In this document: piece by piece, positions 46,797 through 57,900 of the stretch | Layout of the letters: every line of letters begins with the position of its first letter | Numbering within the stretch: the stretch's first letter is position 1 | NCBI RefSeq assembly: GCF_027943255.1 | Contig: NC_072893.1 | Coordinates: 16,700,001 to 16,764,000 of the forward strand | Length of the DNA stretch: 64,000 bases | Source: Anastrepha obliqua | Lineage: Eukaryota; Arthropoda; Insecta; Diptera; Tephritidae | Direction of reading: 5' to 3' | Translations under genes and position numbers: made by a program | The notes under the pieces: generated by a model | Databases searched by the model: none | What the model was told of the DNA's origin: nothing | Seen by the model: only the letters and a program-made list of their open reading frames with translations

Positions 46797-47438
46797 TCTA
46801 TATACATAAAAAGAAGTTACATTTCCTTGGTAATCTTATAACTCAAGAACCGCCGAGCCGATTGACACAAAAATTTTAGAGTTCTTTTCTATCTTTGAGG
46901 AGATGGTTTGTGTGAAGTTTGATTGAAATCGGTGCAGCCGTTCCTGAGTTATGTCATTTTATGTGAGTAATGGTTTCCTCTCATACGAAATGCCTGTATG
47001 GGAAAAACAACAACAAATAACAGCCGCTTATGAGCGTTTCTGTTGTACTGTTGTGGTTGTAAGTGTATTATGTTAATATTAATTTTGGACGAAAATATAA
47101 TAAAAACTGGAGCATTCAAGGAACTGGAAAAACATTAGCATAATTTATTTAGCGTAAAAAATTGAAATGGAAATTAAAGAATCAAAGTTTAATTACAAGT
47201 TTTTATCGGCTCTTTCACCTTACCTGTATATAAGTGACCACCACAATCAAATTTTAAAGAAATACAGAAAAGGCTATTGTGATATCTTTAGAAAGTATGT
47301 CGAATGAAAAAAATCAACTAATTCAACTGTTTAAACATTTTACGAGTTCTATAAAGAAAACTTAATATGAAAAATTCCTTGCGATATAAAAACAAACATT
47401 TTATGTATGGTGGTGCGAAGCCCACTGGGAAATGCTAG
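46797..47438 (+). mobile_element. Helitron B, short non-autonomous copy
   Basis: Starts TCTATATACATAAAAAGAAG after an A, ends GGTGGTGCGAAGCCCAC...AATGCTAG before a T, with a GTGG/CCAC stem close to the CTAG end. The block 'gtgtgaagtttgattgaaat' is shared with the 5' region of Helitron A. No ORF. 642 bp. Confidence 0.75.
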
Positions 47439-47659
47439 TTTATATATATAATATATATTATATATTTTTTAAATTTTACAAGTGCCCTTAAATGGGTACC
47501 CGATTGCTCTAAAATATTGTTTGTACATATGTACATCCATAAATTGTACGATAGATATGTAACAATTTTCACGATCATAACTACGTCAATTGGATTTGTA
47601 TAATAGCAATACTAGAACTTTGGAGACTTTTCTCTTAAGGACCAATGTTTATAATTTGC

Positions 47660-47905
47660 TTAAGCTGCTTACACCCTTTTGTGTGTTTGGTCGAGGTCTT
47701 CCTCCTATTTGTGGTGTGCGTCTTGATGTTTTCCACAAATAGAGGGAACTACAGTTTTATGCCGCCTCCGAACGGCAGATAGTTTTCTGCTTTTCATGGC
47801 AGAACTTCACTCGCAGGCTTGCCATTGTCTGCCGAGGAGCCATCGCTTTAGAAAAACCTTTTTTTATCTTTTGGTAGTCATCTTATTCAGCTACGGCGGC
47901 CGCTT
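47660..47905 (-). repeat. tRNA-derived SINE (copy 3), reverse orientation
   Basis: Reverse complement of the SINE body: 'cacccttttgtgtgtttggt', 'tgatgttttccacaaataga', 'cgaacggcagatag', then 'gtctgccgaggagccat' and the head 'attcagctacggcggccg'. The A/B-box segment is partly deleted. Confidence 0.75.
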
Positions 47906-48129
47906 TGCTGGCTAGATTCGATTAAAAAGCAATGACTTAAGAAAATCACTGCCAGTCTGCCGAGGAGCCATCGCTTTAGAAAAACCTTTTTCTATCACTT
48001 GGTAGTCATCTTATTCAGCTACGGCGGCCACTTTGCTGGCGAGATTCGATTGTCTGCCGAGGAGCGACCGCTATTGGAAAAATCTGGCTAGGTTCAATTA
48101 AAAAGCAACGACTTTAGAAAATCACTGCC
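47827..48129. repeat. 2.6-copy tandem repeat of a SINE head plus flank
   Basis: A 128-bp unit starting 'gtctgccgaggagc' begins at 47827 and 47955, with a shorter third unit at 48052. Each unit holds the SINE 5' head (reverse strand) and the same flank ending 'gaaaatcactgcc'. Confidence 0.8.
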
Positions 48130-49823
48130 TGTTAAATATTACCTTTCCATTAAGAATACAATATACAATTTATATTTTTATAACGCTTTTGTGTATAAGC
48201 TATTCATTTTCTTATTTGTTTTTGCTTGTTCTTACAGACACGTCAGACAATGTGCAGCTGTTCGAGTTACATACACACATACACATGTATGTAATTGCCT
48301 CCGTATTAGGTTCTTTGTGACAATTTCAATATAAATCTGTAAATCAATACAAATCTATAAATCCATCTAATTCTAAAAAATTATCGTGTAAATAATATTT
48401 ACAATACACATTTAACTGAAATTTATGAACAATTGAAAAGAGTACCCGATTTTGCACCCACTTGAGCGAATAAGTTGCGAGTCACCCGTATTGATATTTC
48501 CCTAATTAAAATATATATGTACATTTACTCACCTAATCAGCGCTAATTCTATTAAACACGTTCTTATTATTCACTACAGCTAAGTTGTTATTTTATTCTA
48601 AATAAATTATCCTAAAATTACCAATTTTCCTACAAATTTCGCCGGCAATGAGAACAAACTAGAGATGTAAAATATTTTTGTGATTGATGTTAGAAAGGCA
48701 AACGTCACAATAGGCGGCACAAACCATAGTTTGCGCACATCAGGTGTTTGTGCTAATTGGATAGTTTTTGAGGAGGGATAAAATGGATTTTGCCCAAAAT
48801 ACAAAGAATTTTTAAGTGATTGTTAGTGCTAAATTCCATAATTCATATCCTTTTGTTTTGCAATAGGGCGGCGTTATTAAAGAAATTAAAATTAGTTACG
48901 GTGTAAGTAATTTGTTATTAATTTTAAAATATAGCTACGACTAAGGCATCCACGTCTTTTTTAATAGAACTCCTTCCTAAGTAGGGCACTTTCTACCATA
49001 TTTCAAATAAAATAAACCTAGCATCAAATACCAATATGATGAATCCCTTTGTCGTATATAAAATTAGGATCTCGCACTAATCCTGTACTGCACCTCATTT
49101 TTTAGCTATGAGTATATGATATCTGGTACTACACCTGTTTAAACATTAGCTTCTTTCGATTCTCGAGCGCCTACCGAGTAGTGAATCAAGCAAAAAATTT
49201 CTCTTGAATCCAAGATACAAAATTGGCATGATTTGGCAGCACTGAGCTATTTTCGTTTTGACAAACTGCTATATAAGAGCATTGTTTCTCAAAGCGTCCC
49301 GCCTGAAAGTATACAAAATAGTTTGATTCCGTCGTAGGAGGGGTCATAAGAGAAACGTCCTACGCCCCAATAATTTTCGCTGAACCTGTTAAGTAATTCT
49401 ATCATTTTCAAGGCATTGCATCTATACTTGGAAACACTGGGCGGAGCTGCGAGCTAAGTGGGAAGTCTGTTGATGATAGCTAAATTGTTGTCGCTTTCAC
49501 TTAAAGTTTTTTCGCTTCATGAGTAGCGGAATCTTCTGGCGAGCAGAGAAGTGATGAATCGGAAGCGAAAACTATTAGTTTGTTTATTTATAAATTAAGC
49601 TAAATGCTTGAAAGCCAAATCATGCTTGATATATGTGTATATTAAAACATTTATGTGCATTATAGACGAAAATTATTTTTTGACAATATATATCTAAAAA
49701 CAATAATCCTCAAAACAAAAAAAATATAATTGGTTTGTAGAAACTATGATTTGCAAAGTTTTTTAAATCGATAACAAATTTAAGTTATTTTGGTTGGCAA
49801 CAAAATCAAACTGTCAATGAATA
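48130..49823. other. Apparently unique AT-rich DNA
   Basis: No gene accepted. A 65-codon minus-strand frame at 48607-48804 is hydrophobic in its second half (PPIVTFAFLTSITKIFY), but it has no ATG and no splice support. Confidence 0.35.
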
Positions 49824-50145
49824 GCTGCAAAGGCGAATTTATTACAGGTGACAGCAACCACATATAAGTAATACCAAGGCGAATTTATAATAAATCCACC
49901 TTGATAGCTGCATACAAGGTGGATTTAATAAGGTGACAGCATTCACCCAGCTGAATTTTTCGCCGTAGGTATGGCTTACGTCAAAATGATATGCTTTGTT
50001 TGTATGTATTGGTATGTTTACATTCGTATGTTTACATTTGCTTGCTGATTTTGACATGATGCTTGCACCAAACGCAACAACAAATACATGTAGGGTTTTA
50101 CTTATATGTGTTTGCTGTCACCTGTAATAAATTCGCCTTGGCTGC
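49824..50145. mobile_element. 322-bp long-inverted-repeat element (MITE-like)
   Basis: Arms 49824-49869 and 50100-50145 are inverted copies, 43 of 46 bases identical, including AAGGCGAATTTATTACAGGT. Inside is a near-palindrome CAAGGCGAATTTAT/AATAAATCCACCTTG (49875-49903). No coding sequence. A related half-palindrome follows at 50186-50228. Confidence 0.75.
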
Positions 50146-50185
50146 ATACAAGCTCTCCAAGGCGAGTTGAGTTTCATTCCTGCAA

Positions 50186-50228
50186 GCCAAGGCGAATTTA
50201 TTACAGGTGGATAATAAATCCATCTTGC
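50186..50228. repeat. Related CAAGGCGAATTTATTACAGG palindromic fragment
   Basis: Repeats the arm core of the preceding element and ends 'ataaatccatcttg', its imperfect inverse. Confidence 0.65.
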
Positions 50229-50954
50229 TGCAAGCCCTCAATAGAAACGTACAAGGCGAACCTAGTGGTATCAGAAACAGCTGACTTTCCTCTTTTTTTG
50301 GTTTTGTTGGAGATCGTCAAAATGAGATGTTTATTTACATTTTGTTTGAAAAAACATATCGCTTAGACAATGAGAAGTGTGTGTTGGACCGTCCGTTTTA
50401 GTAATACGTTAATAGCCATGTAAATTTCTTTTTTGTATTACCGCTATTACCTTGAATGGATTCGCCTTGAACATAGCCTTGAATATCAAGGATGATAGAG
50501 TTAAAGGTTGCGCCTTCCGAACTCGCTTTGTCGTCAAGCTAAACAAACAAAAGGAAAAGAATTACTTGTTTGTGAAGAGGAAGAGTAGGCGAGAGCAATG
50601 GAAACAACCAAACACAAGAAATTACTCGCACACAAACTAACTGCATTTGGAGGCAGGAGTTAATACCTTAACATTAGATTTAGATTCGAGGATGTTGGGT
50701 CGAAATCGTTTAGCCCACTCCATGGCACACGTAATATTCACTTCTCGCCCGATCATTGTATGCAGGCTATGCCCGTAATATTTACGTTTGGCCCGACCAT
50801 CGTACGCGGGCTATGCCCGTCATTGTAGGTTAGGTTCTAATTTGAGCTTTCACAATTCAACTCGCGGCACTTCGATTTCATTAGTTTGTTTAATTTAAAT
50901 CGCACAAATCACAATATTACCAGGCTATTCATTTAATTTTAACAAACTTGTAAT
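50229..50954. other. Unassigned, with a 44-bp tandem repeat
   Basis: No gene recognised. The unit 'cgtaatatt...gggctatgcc' occurs twice, at 50730-50773 and 50774-50817. Confidence 0.45.
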
Positions 50955-51070
50955 TTTTCCTTGTTGTTGTTGTTTTAATCACCAGTCGTCTTCGTTTGGC
51001 TCATCTAAAGGTAGGCCCAGGAAACATACTGTTTCGACGGGTTGGGTCCAGAGGGAGAGGGGTATTTGAA
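50955..51070 (-). mobile_element. Jockey-superfamily LINE 3' end
   Basis: Minus strand: PLSLWTQPVETVCFLGL-like text, then a (CAA)n tail at 50960; same tail as 35363-35480. Confidence 0.7.
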
Positions 51071-51438
51071 AAGTTTCCTCATTTTGTTTGTTTTGTTCTT
51101 TTCTTTTGTATTGGAAAATAGCCTGACGCCAGACTTGTCAAAATCGCAAAAAAATAAAGTAACTGTTTTGGAAAGACGCCACCTTCAGTATTCAATTCGC
51201 CTTGCTTGGATATCCAATGTGAAGCAGGTCAAATATAAATCAAGGTGTGTTCGCTTACACACAAATATAAATAACTGACCAAGTGGCTGCTGTCAAACCG
51301 TTTTTTAACACAAAATATCAGGGAACAATTTAATTAATTATGCAAGAACATGTTTGTTATGTCAAAAATTTAAGCAGGAATAAGTGTGAATTTGGGGTGA
51401 ATTCAAGGTCTATTAAATAAGATGTGATTAATAACTCA
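51071..51438. other. Unassigned spacer
   Basis: No feature recognised. Confidence 0.4.
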
Positions 51439-51755
51439 ACGGCCGTAGCCGAATGAGTTGATGCGTGACTACCATTCAGAATTCACAGAGAGAACATTGG
51501 TTCGAATCTCGGTGAAACACCAAAATTAAGAGAAAATTTTTCTAATAGCGGTCCCCCCTCGGCAGGCAATGGCAAACCTCCAAGTGTATTTCTGCCATGA
51601 AAAAGCTCCTCATAAAAATATCTGCCGTTCGGAGTCGGCTTGAAACTGTAGGTCCCTCCATTTGTGGAACAACATCAAGACGCACACCACAAATTGGAGA
51701 AAGAGCTCGGCCAAACACCCAAAAAGGGTGTAAGCGCCAATTATATATATATATA
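51439..51755 (+). repeat. tRNA-derived SINE (copy 4), full length
   Basis: Best copy of the family. Head: 'cggccgtagccgaatgagtt' (A-box-like, as in type II Leu/Ser tRNAs) and B box 'GGTTCGAATCTC' near 51500. Body: 'cggcaggcaatggcaaacct', 'atctgccgttcggagtcgg', 'ccatttgtggaacaacatca', 'gctcggccaaacacccaaaa'. It ends 'gtaagcgccaattatatata'. RNA polymerase III transcription and LINE-dependent movement are inferred from the structure. Confidence 0.85.
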
Positions 51756-51959
51756 ATAACTCAGTTTGGGCTTCTTTTAAGGGGCGAGAATGCCAAAATT
51801 AAGAAAAGCGAATTAAAGTGGTTATTTTTTTTCAACTTGACTTTATAGTATACTAGCGTACCCTCGCCCACTTCGCTAGGCGATAAATTCAATGATTTGC
51901 TGAAAGAGAATAAAATTAATACGTAACAAAGCAAATTCTTTGATACAATTTCATTCGAA

Positions 51960-53330
51960 CTTTATTGTAACACTTTTTGGTAAACAACGTTTTTGGTTTT
52001 TCCGTCTTTCGCGTAAATGAATAATGACGATGGTTTGCCTACTCGTGAGCAAGCTGCATACAATTGTCCATGAGAAAAAATTGGGTTACCTAAATTAATG
52101 CCGCACATTTGTAGAGACTGCCCTTGCGCCTATTAATTCTCATAGCGAAGGCAAGGCGAATAGGGAACTGCAAACGTTTGAAATCGAATGGTAAATCCGC
52201 CGGAATCAGTGGAATTCAGGGTATCAAAATGTCTTCTCCTTTGTACTTCCCTTTCAAAATTGTTGCTTCGATAACGTTACCCAATAGCTTCTTCACAGCG
52301 AGTCTGGTACCGTTGCAAAGTCGGGGCACATTACTATTGCGCAGCATAATAATCGGTGCTCCAATTTTTAATCGTAAATTATGAGGTGGTAGGCCTGGCA
52401 AATCGAGTGAGTTTAAGAATTTAGTTGGATAATTTACGACCTCATCTTGATCAGTAATAGAGTCCATTGACTTATATGCAACTATGTCACCAGGTATTTC
52501 ATCTAAAATAGCTGAATTTATATCATTGACGTCCTTATTTTTCCGAGCTAAAATTGCTCTTTCGCTGAGCCAATCATGGTTTTTGTAATGTTGAACTATG
52601 TTTGGAAATACACTCTGTATCAATGCCTCTTTAGACTGTGCAAAAGTGTAGAAATTGTTAGGCAATGTAATCATTCCTGTTGGATCGACAGACATTTGGC
52701 CATTTCCCATTTTCAGTAATTGGTGTGAAAATTCAGCTGCTGACGGATCGTTCTGTAGTTGAACACGTACGTTTGTAGTAAGTGTAAGCGTGTTTACATG
52801 TCTCCATAAATATGATGATTTTAAGCATGCATTGATTTCATCTGCAGCCGTAGATTTTGGGATCACAGGTAATGTTTGCCTGAAATCTCCAGCCAATAAA
52901 ATCACGGCACCTCCAAAGACTGTTTGGCTTCCTCGTAGATCTTTCAAAGTTCTATCAAGTGCTTCCAATGGTTTCTTGTGTGCCATAGTACACTCGTCCC
53001 ATACGATGAGCTTGCATACTTTAAGAACTTTTGCCATTCTAGATGTTTTCGAAATATTACATGTTGGTGTTTCATTTACCTGCATATTCAAAGGCAACTT
53101 TAATGCAGAATGTGCTGTGCGACCGCCTTCCAGTAATGTAGCCGCAAATCCGGAAGAAGCGAGTGCCAATGCAACGTTATTATTTGATCGAATTGTTGCT
53201 AATATCAATGAAATCAAAAAGGTCTTTCGTGTTCCCCCCCGGAGCATCCAAGAAAAACAATCCACCAGTTCCATGGCTAACATTATTCATGATTGTATCA
53301 TAAACATGTTGCTGTTGGTGTGTTTAGTTC
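51960..53330 (-). pseudogene. Helitron PIF1-like helicase, C-terminal half
   Basis: Main frame 53283-52216 (355 codons). Motif I reads GGTRKTFLIS (R where the P-loop usually has G); motif II KLIVWDECTMAHK; motif III VILLAGDFRQTLPV; then CNGTRLAVKK. Downstream, across a frame change, AQGQSL.MCGINLGNPIFSH and GQLYAACSRVGKPSSLFIYA (52140-51970) form the last helicase motif. The upstream reading QQHVYDTIMNNVSHGTGGLF is shifted by a 7-G run at 53233-53239 and by another frame break near 53320. The helicase would unwind DNA during rolling-circle transposition. Confidence 0.85.
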
Positions 53331-53363
53331 ATTACAATCATAATGGTATTCACGCTCCAGTTC

Positions 53364-53588
53364 TCAATTGAGAACTTCGGATTGTGTTTTCGTTTCGTGA
53401 TGAAAAATTTCCGTCTTTGACTCGTTGTTCGTTGAATTTTCGTCTGAAACAACAATCACATTGTCCTCATTGATCTGAATTCCCATGTCTTCAAACACGT
53501 TCATATCGTTGGAGTTATCTGAATTTTGTGTATTCATGTGTTCATCCTCTTCGGTAAATAAATCCACAACTTTATTTAAATCTGCCAT
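53364..53588 (-). CDS. Short acidic ORF inside Helitron C, unknown function
   Basis: 74 codons, ATG to stop, upstream of the helicase on the same strand: MADLNKVVDLFTEEDEHMNT at the start, rich in D, E, N and S, no domain recognised. It may be the separated N-terminal linker of the Helitron polyprotein, or a captured fragment. Expression is unknown. Confidence 0.4.
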   Translation of the reverse strand: MADLNKVVDLFTEEDEHMNTQNSDNSNDMNVFEDMGIQINEDNVIVVSDENSTNNESKTEIFHHETKTQSEVLN

Positions 53589-54316
53589 TCCGAAAATGTA
53601 ATGTTATTTTTTTCAATTCGTATCAATCCGAGAACAATGTATTCTATTGTAATCTTATCGATGTGAATACTCAAAGACAAGTGTCAACACAAAAGGCCTA
53701 TAGATTTATCAGGTCTACTTGAAACTGCAAAAACAAAAAAATTTTTTCTGCCACATCACATGGGGAAAAGTATAAAGTGGTGTGCTCTGGTGTGCGGTAT
53801 TCGTAAACAAACCGTTTGAACATTTCCTTTGTTCTTACAAAATGTATATCTCGTTTGACGTAAACCTAAAAACAACTTCTGTCAAATTCTCTGAGAGCCG
53901 AATAACTGTTTCTTGTCTGGCAAACCTTGGTAAATCTATTATCCTTGGTCAACACACTTGTTGCTCTTACAAATGAACTGCACACAAAACACAAATCAGT
54001 AGTTCGGCGTTCGTGTATGTGTACTGAAGCATTTCTCTTCATAAAGAGCGTACAAACCTCTGTGTTTATGTTTACTCTCCGCCGAAAAAAATTTGCAACT
54101 TAGCAACACGACACAAATCGTTTCACAATAACGAAAAATTCGTATATTTATTCAAAAAAAGTTGTACACATAAAATGAATGTTAATTCGAAACTTAGTCT
54201 ATGAATCGAGCAAGTGGATCCCTATAATATGAAAAAAGAACGAATAAAATTGGCCTCGTATCGGCCCAAAAAAATGCATACAAACGAACATCATTTCATT
54301 TTTATATATGTATATA
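53589..54316. other. Non-coding 5' part of Helitron C
   Basis: No Rep motifs or other gene found. Confidence 0.4.
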
Positions 54317-54318
54317 GA

Positions 54319-54829
54319 TTTCGTATGAGAGCACTGTGAAATTCACTTTGTTAAATACATTTTCGGTGATTTTTTTTTTTTTTTTTGCAACATTGTTTGT
54401 AACATAAGCATACTAGATTCTTAAAACAAAGAAATGAAAATGTCTTTGAATGAATGTTTATTTTCCTTAGTACACCGATCGTGGGGAAATCACGTCACAT
54501 CTTCGAGCTATACGACTGTTTTTTTTTTAAATTTGTTTAATTGAATAAAATAACTACTCGAGTTCGATTAGGTTATGAATCAAGGAAATATGTAATGAAT
54601 GTTTTTTTTAAATGGGATTGAGCTATAGTTAAAATAAAGCGGAATTAACATCACCGTACAATGTGTTCGACGGTGTAATCACGGTGTAAGAAATAATTAT
54701 TCTAATGCAATCGCCAGTTATATTTGTTTTTTAATAATTTCGAAAAATTATGACGCAAGGAAATCCATTATTTATAAGATGGTCGCATAACTTCTGGTAA
54801 TTCAAAATTTAAATTCAAGTATTTAATTA
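54319..54829. other. AT-rich DNA 3' of the tektin gene
   Basis: Poly(T) run at 54370-54386; no gene. Confidence 0.4.
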
Positions 54830-54835
54830 TTTATT
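54830..54835 (-). terminator. Poly(A) signal of the tektin gene
   Basis: AATAAA on the minus strand, 106 bp after the stop codon at 54941-54943. Confidence 0.6.
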
Positions 54836-54940
54836 GACATAAAATATATTAGCACTCAATTGTGCTATGATACATGCACGTGTGGTAATCAATTATCCAC
54901 TTTGATTTAGACACGAAAACAATTTTTAAACTTCAATAAT

Positions 54941-57900
54941 TTAGTATTTAATCAAATTATTTACGGGGAAAGAACGTCTCAGCCCCATACACTTTTCCCG
55001 ATCAATGAACAATGCATTCACTTTGCGACGCAAATCAGCCTCGAGTGTTGAACGGGTTTTTAACAAATTCTGATGTTGAGCCTCGGCTTCCTGCAACTTA
55101 TGATGCAGCTGTTTAACGGTGTCTTGTATATCTTGAACTTCTTGCACCAGACGTAGTTGTGCCCAGTCCCTGGAAAATATAAACAAAAAATTATAGTTCG
55201 TGACGTAAAGGGTTGAGTATTTAGAAGAGGAAGAAATGAGTGGAAGACCTATAAACTCATTTTATAATCATATTGAGTGTGATGCCATATTTAGATCTCG
55301 GATAAACCAGAAAGCAATAATGGGATGGATTTTGTCCCGTTAAACTATGCATTTCGCACCGGGATAACGGTTGATGGCATTTACTCTTTACTACTAGTAG
55401 CGATGTTGTTGTAATAACATAAAATACTTCCCAGAATTTTTAAGGAATATTCGCACGTTCGAGTACTTGAACCGCAAATCACGTGGTGATGGTTTAAAAA
55501 AAGTGTCGGTAAACACCCAAGAAGTGCTCACGACGGTATCAGACCACGGCATGTTGGTATTACCTACGAAATTTTTTCCGATGTTCCATTTGTTGCAGAA
55601 CCATTTATGAACACAGTGGAAGCATTGGATACTATCGATAGCGTAGGTCAAACGCCCATGTGAGAGGTACGCAGGTACCCGTTGTGGGCATAAACGCGGT
55701 TCCACCTGGATGAAATGTGATCACGGTCCCAAGGTGGATTTCAGCAGAGGAGGAAGGAAGATTTTTAAAGTGTTAGTGCGAGCATGCCGCAGATACCACT
55801 GGCACGACGGCATCTTTGATGATGTTTCTTACATTTTGATTTTAACCTCCTTAACCACCCAAGAAAAGTATTTTCAAAAGCTGACGCACTAAAGACTTAA
55901 ACCTTAGGTTAGCCATATTTTATTCAAAAGTGTTTAGGTTTTTTTTTTTTAACTTATATATAATATATATATATATAGGCATTGTAGTGTAAAATTAGGT
56001 CACTAGCACATCAGGTTTTTAAGAAAAATGAGGGTAAAAACACCAAAAATGGCCATAATTTTCTCAAAACTATGACGTGGTGAGCACTTTCACCAGAGTT
56101 GTGTTCAGCGCACAAAATTACATCGGAAAACAACCCCATATAAAAAGAAAGAGTAAATTTGGTAGACCCCTGCTCAAGACAAACCTTATCGAACAGATCT
56201 ACAAAATTGTTACAAATTATTATGTAAAAAAACACTCCTAAAGTTAACAGGAAATCGCGTGAATATTTTTGAATCACAACATGCCGAGGGGCGACCGCTA
56301 TTAGAAAAAAACTTTTTCTTCTTTTTGGTCTTTCACCAAGATTCGAACCTACGTTCTCTCTGAATTCCGAATGGTAGACTCGCATCAAGACGCGCACCAC
56401 GAATAGGAGGAGCAGCTCGGCCAAACACCCAAAACGGTGAGAGAGAGAGAGTAAATTTGTAAAGAAACATAGGAGCAAAAGATTATAATAAAAGAAGAAG
56501 AGAATATGACTTTATCCAGATCCCTGCTTTTGGGTGCATGGTTTCCTTTATCCACTTTTTTAATTTTATTGCCTTATGACATACTAATGTCATACCGTTA
56601 ACGTTCAATATTTTGTCAACAATTTACAGCATAAATATTGTTATAAATTGATGAATGGAGAGGTTATGTTATTTATAGGCGAACTCTAGATGTTCAATAA
56701 ATGTTTAGTTTGACGAAAAAAAAACCAATATTGGTGGATTATGCTCCGTTTGCGATGTATCCTGCATTTTAAATATTTATCGCGTCAGTTTTCACATCAT
56801 TTTTGGGCTGTGTGATTCAAAGTTTAAAAAATGGAGCAGGAAAAAATTCGCTCTCTACGTTCGATATGATAGAAAAAACTACTCGTACTGACTAAATAAG
56901 CAAACTAAACCCTACACATCCAGGCGGCCGACCTAGCTAAATGACTTGATGCGAGACTACCATTCGGAATTCACAGAAAAAACGTAGGTTCGAATAGCGG
57001 TCGCCCCTCGGCAGGCAATGGCAAACCTCCGAGTGCATTTCTGCCATGAAAAAGTGCTGATAAAAATGTCTACTGTTCGGAGACCGCATAAAACTGTAGT
57101 TTCCTCTATTTGTGGAACAATATAAAGACGCACGCCACAAATAAGAGGAGGAGCTCGGCCAAACACCCACAAAGGATGTACGCGCCAATTATTTACTTTT
57201 TCTTAAACCCTGCACATTCAATACTTATCGCGTGATTCCAGTTTCGTGATCAAGATGTCGAAAATTTGAAGTATTTTACGATCCGAATCACGATCTATAA
57301 ATAGATTTGTTCATGTAAAAATTATCCAGTAAGTTAATTTCGCTCTCAAAGAGAAAAATATCACAGGAAGTAATATACATGAACGCAAAACCAGTAACAA
57401 TTTGCAAGTTTTACGAACAGTTGGTTAAAATTGTTGGCGGGAAAAATCACAAAATATAATTTTTCTTTCAGTTGAGCTACCTCGTATTAAATTAAAAAAA
57501 AGAAAATAAAGCAAATAAAATACAAAATGACGACCATAGCCATGGACTTGTACCCACAATGTTGCCCGCTAATATGAATACGAAGATTTATTAACCCAGC
57601 ATAGTCAATGATTTTTTTAATTCGTAGTCGAAACGACTAACATTGGGCAGGCCGAGTTAAATTCGATGCTTGGATCATTGTCATATGAAAGCTTGGGTGA
57701 TGTGATCGATGAAATTAATTTAATTATGAACTTTCTTCATAGGTTAAGTTAGGTTTTTGTGGCAGTCGGTTTAGAATAGGCAACTCACTAAGAATATGTA
57801 CCATAGGTCCGTTGTGGTACGAGTCAGTGGTTCACCAGATGTCAATCTGCGTTAACCTGATTGCACTTTGAGCTGCGATAGAAATAACGCAAAAGTCGAT

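Larger units (their letters stand above)
51853..54318 (-). mobile_element. Helitron C, both termini, helicase present
   Basis: The 5' end TCTATATACATATATAAAAA (from 54318) follows an A. The 3' end has GCCTAGCGAAGTGGGC, then GGGTACGCTAG ending at 51853 and followed by T. The termini match Helitron A, and insertion is between A and T without target duplication. It carries a damaged PIF1-type helicase (51960-53330) and an intact short acidic ORF (53364-53588). No Rep (HUH) nuclease or upstream zinc finger was found in 53.6-54.3 kb, so this is a deletion derivative. Confidence 0.8.

Noticed and set aside
47827..48129. CRISPR-like array
   Set aside because: Units are 128 bp, adjacent and contain SINE sequence; there are no short repeats with unique spacers, and the genome is eukaryotic.
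48607..48804. Hydrophobic 65-codon minus-strand frame as a small membrane protein
   Set aside because: It has no ATG, is preceded by in-frame stops, and no convincing splice acceptor brings a start codon to it.
51439..51520. Functional tRNA gene
   Set aside because: The A and B boxes are present but the acceptor and anticodon stems do not close; it is the head of a SINE with many copies.
52790..53371. 193-codon plus-strand frame
   Set aside because: Antisense of the Helitron helicase.
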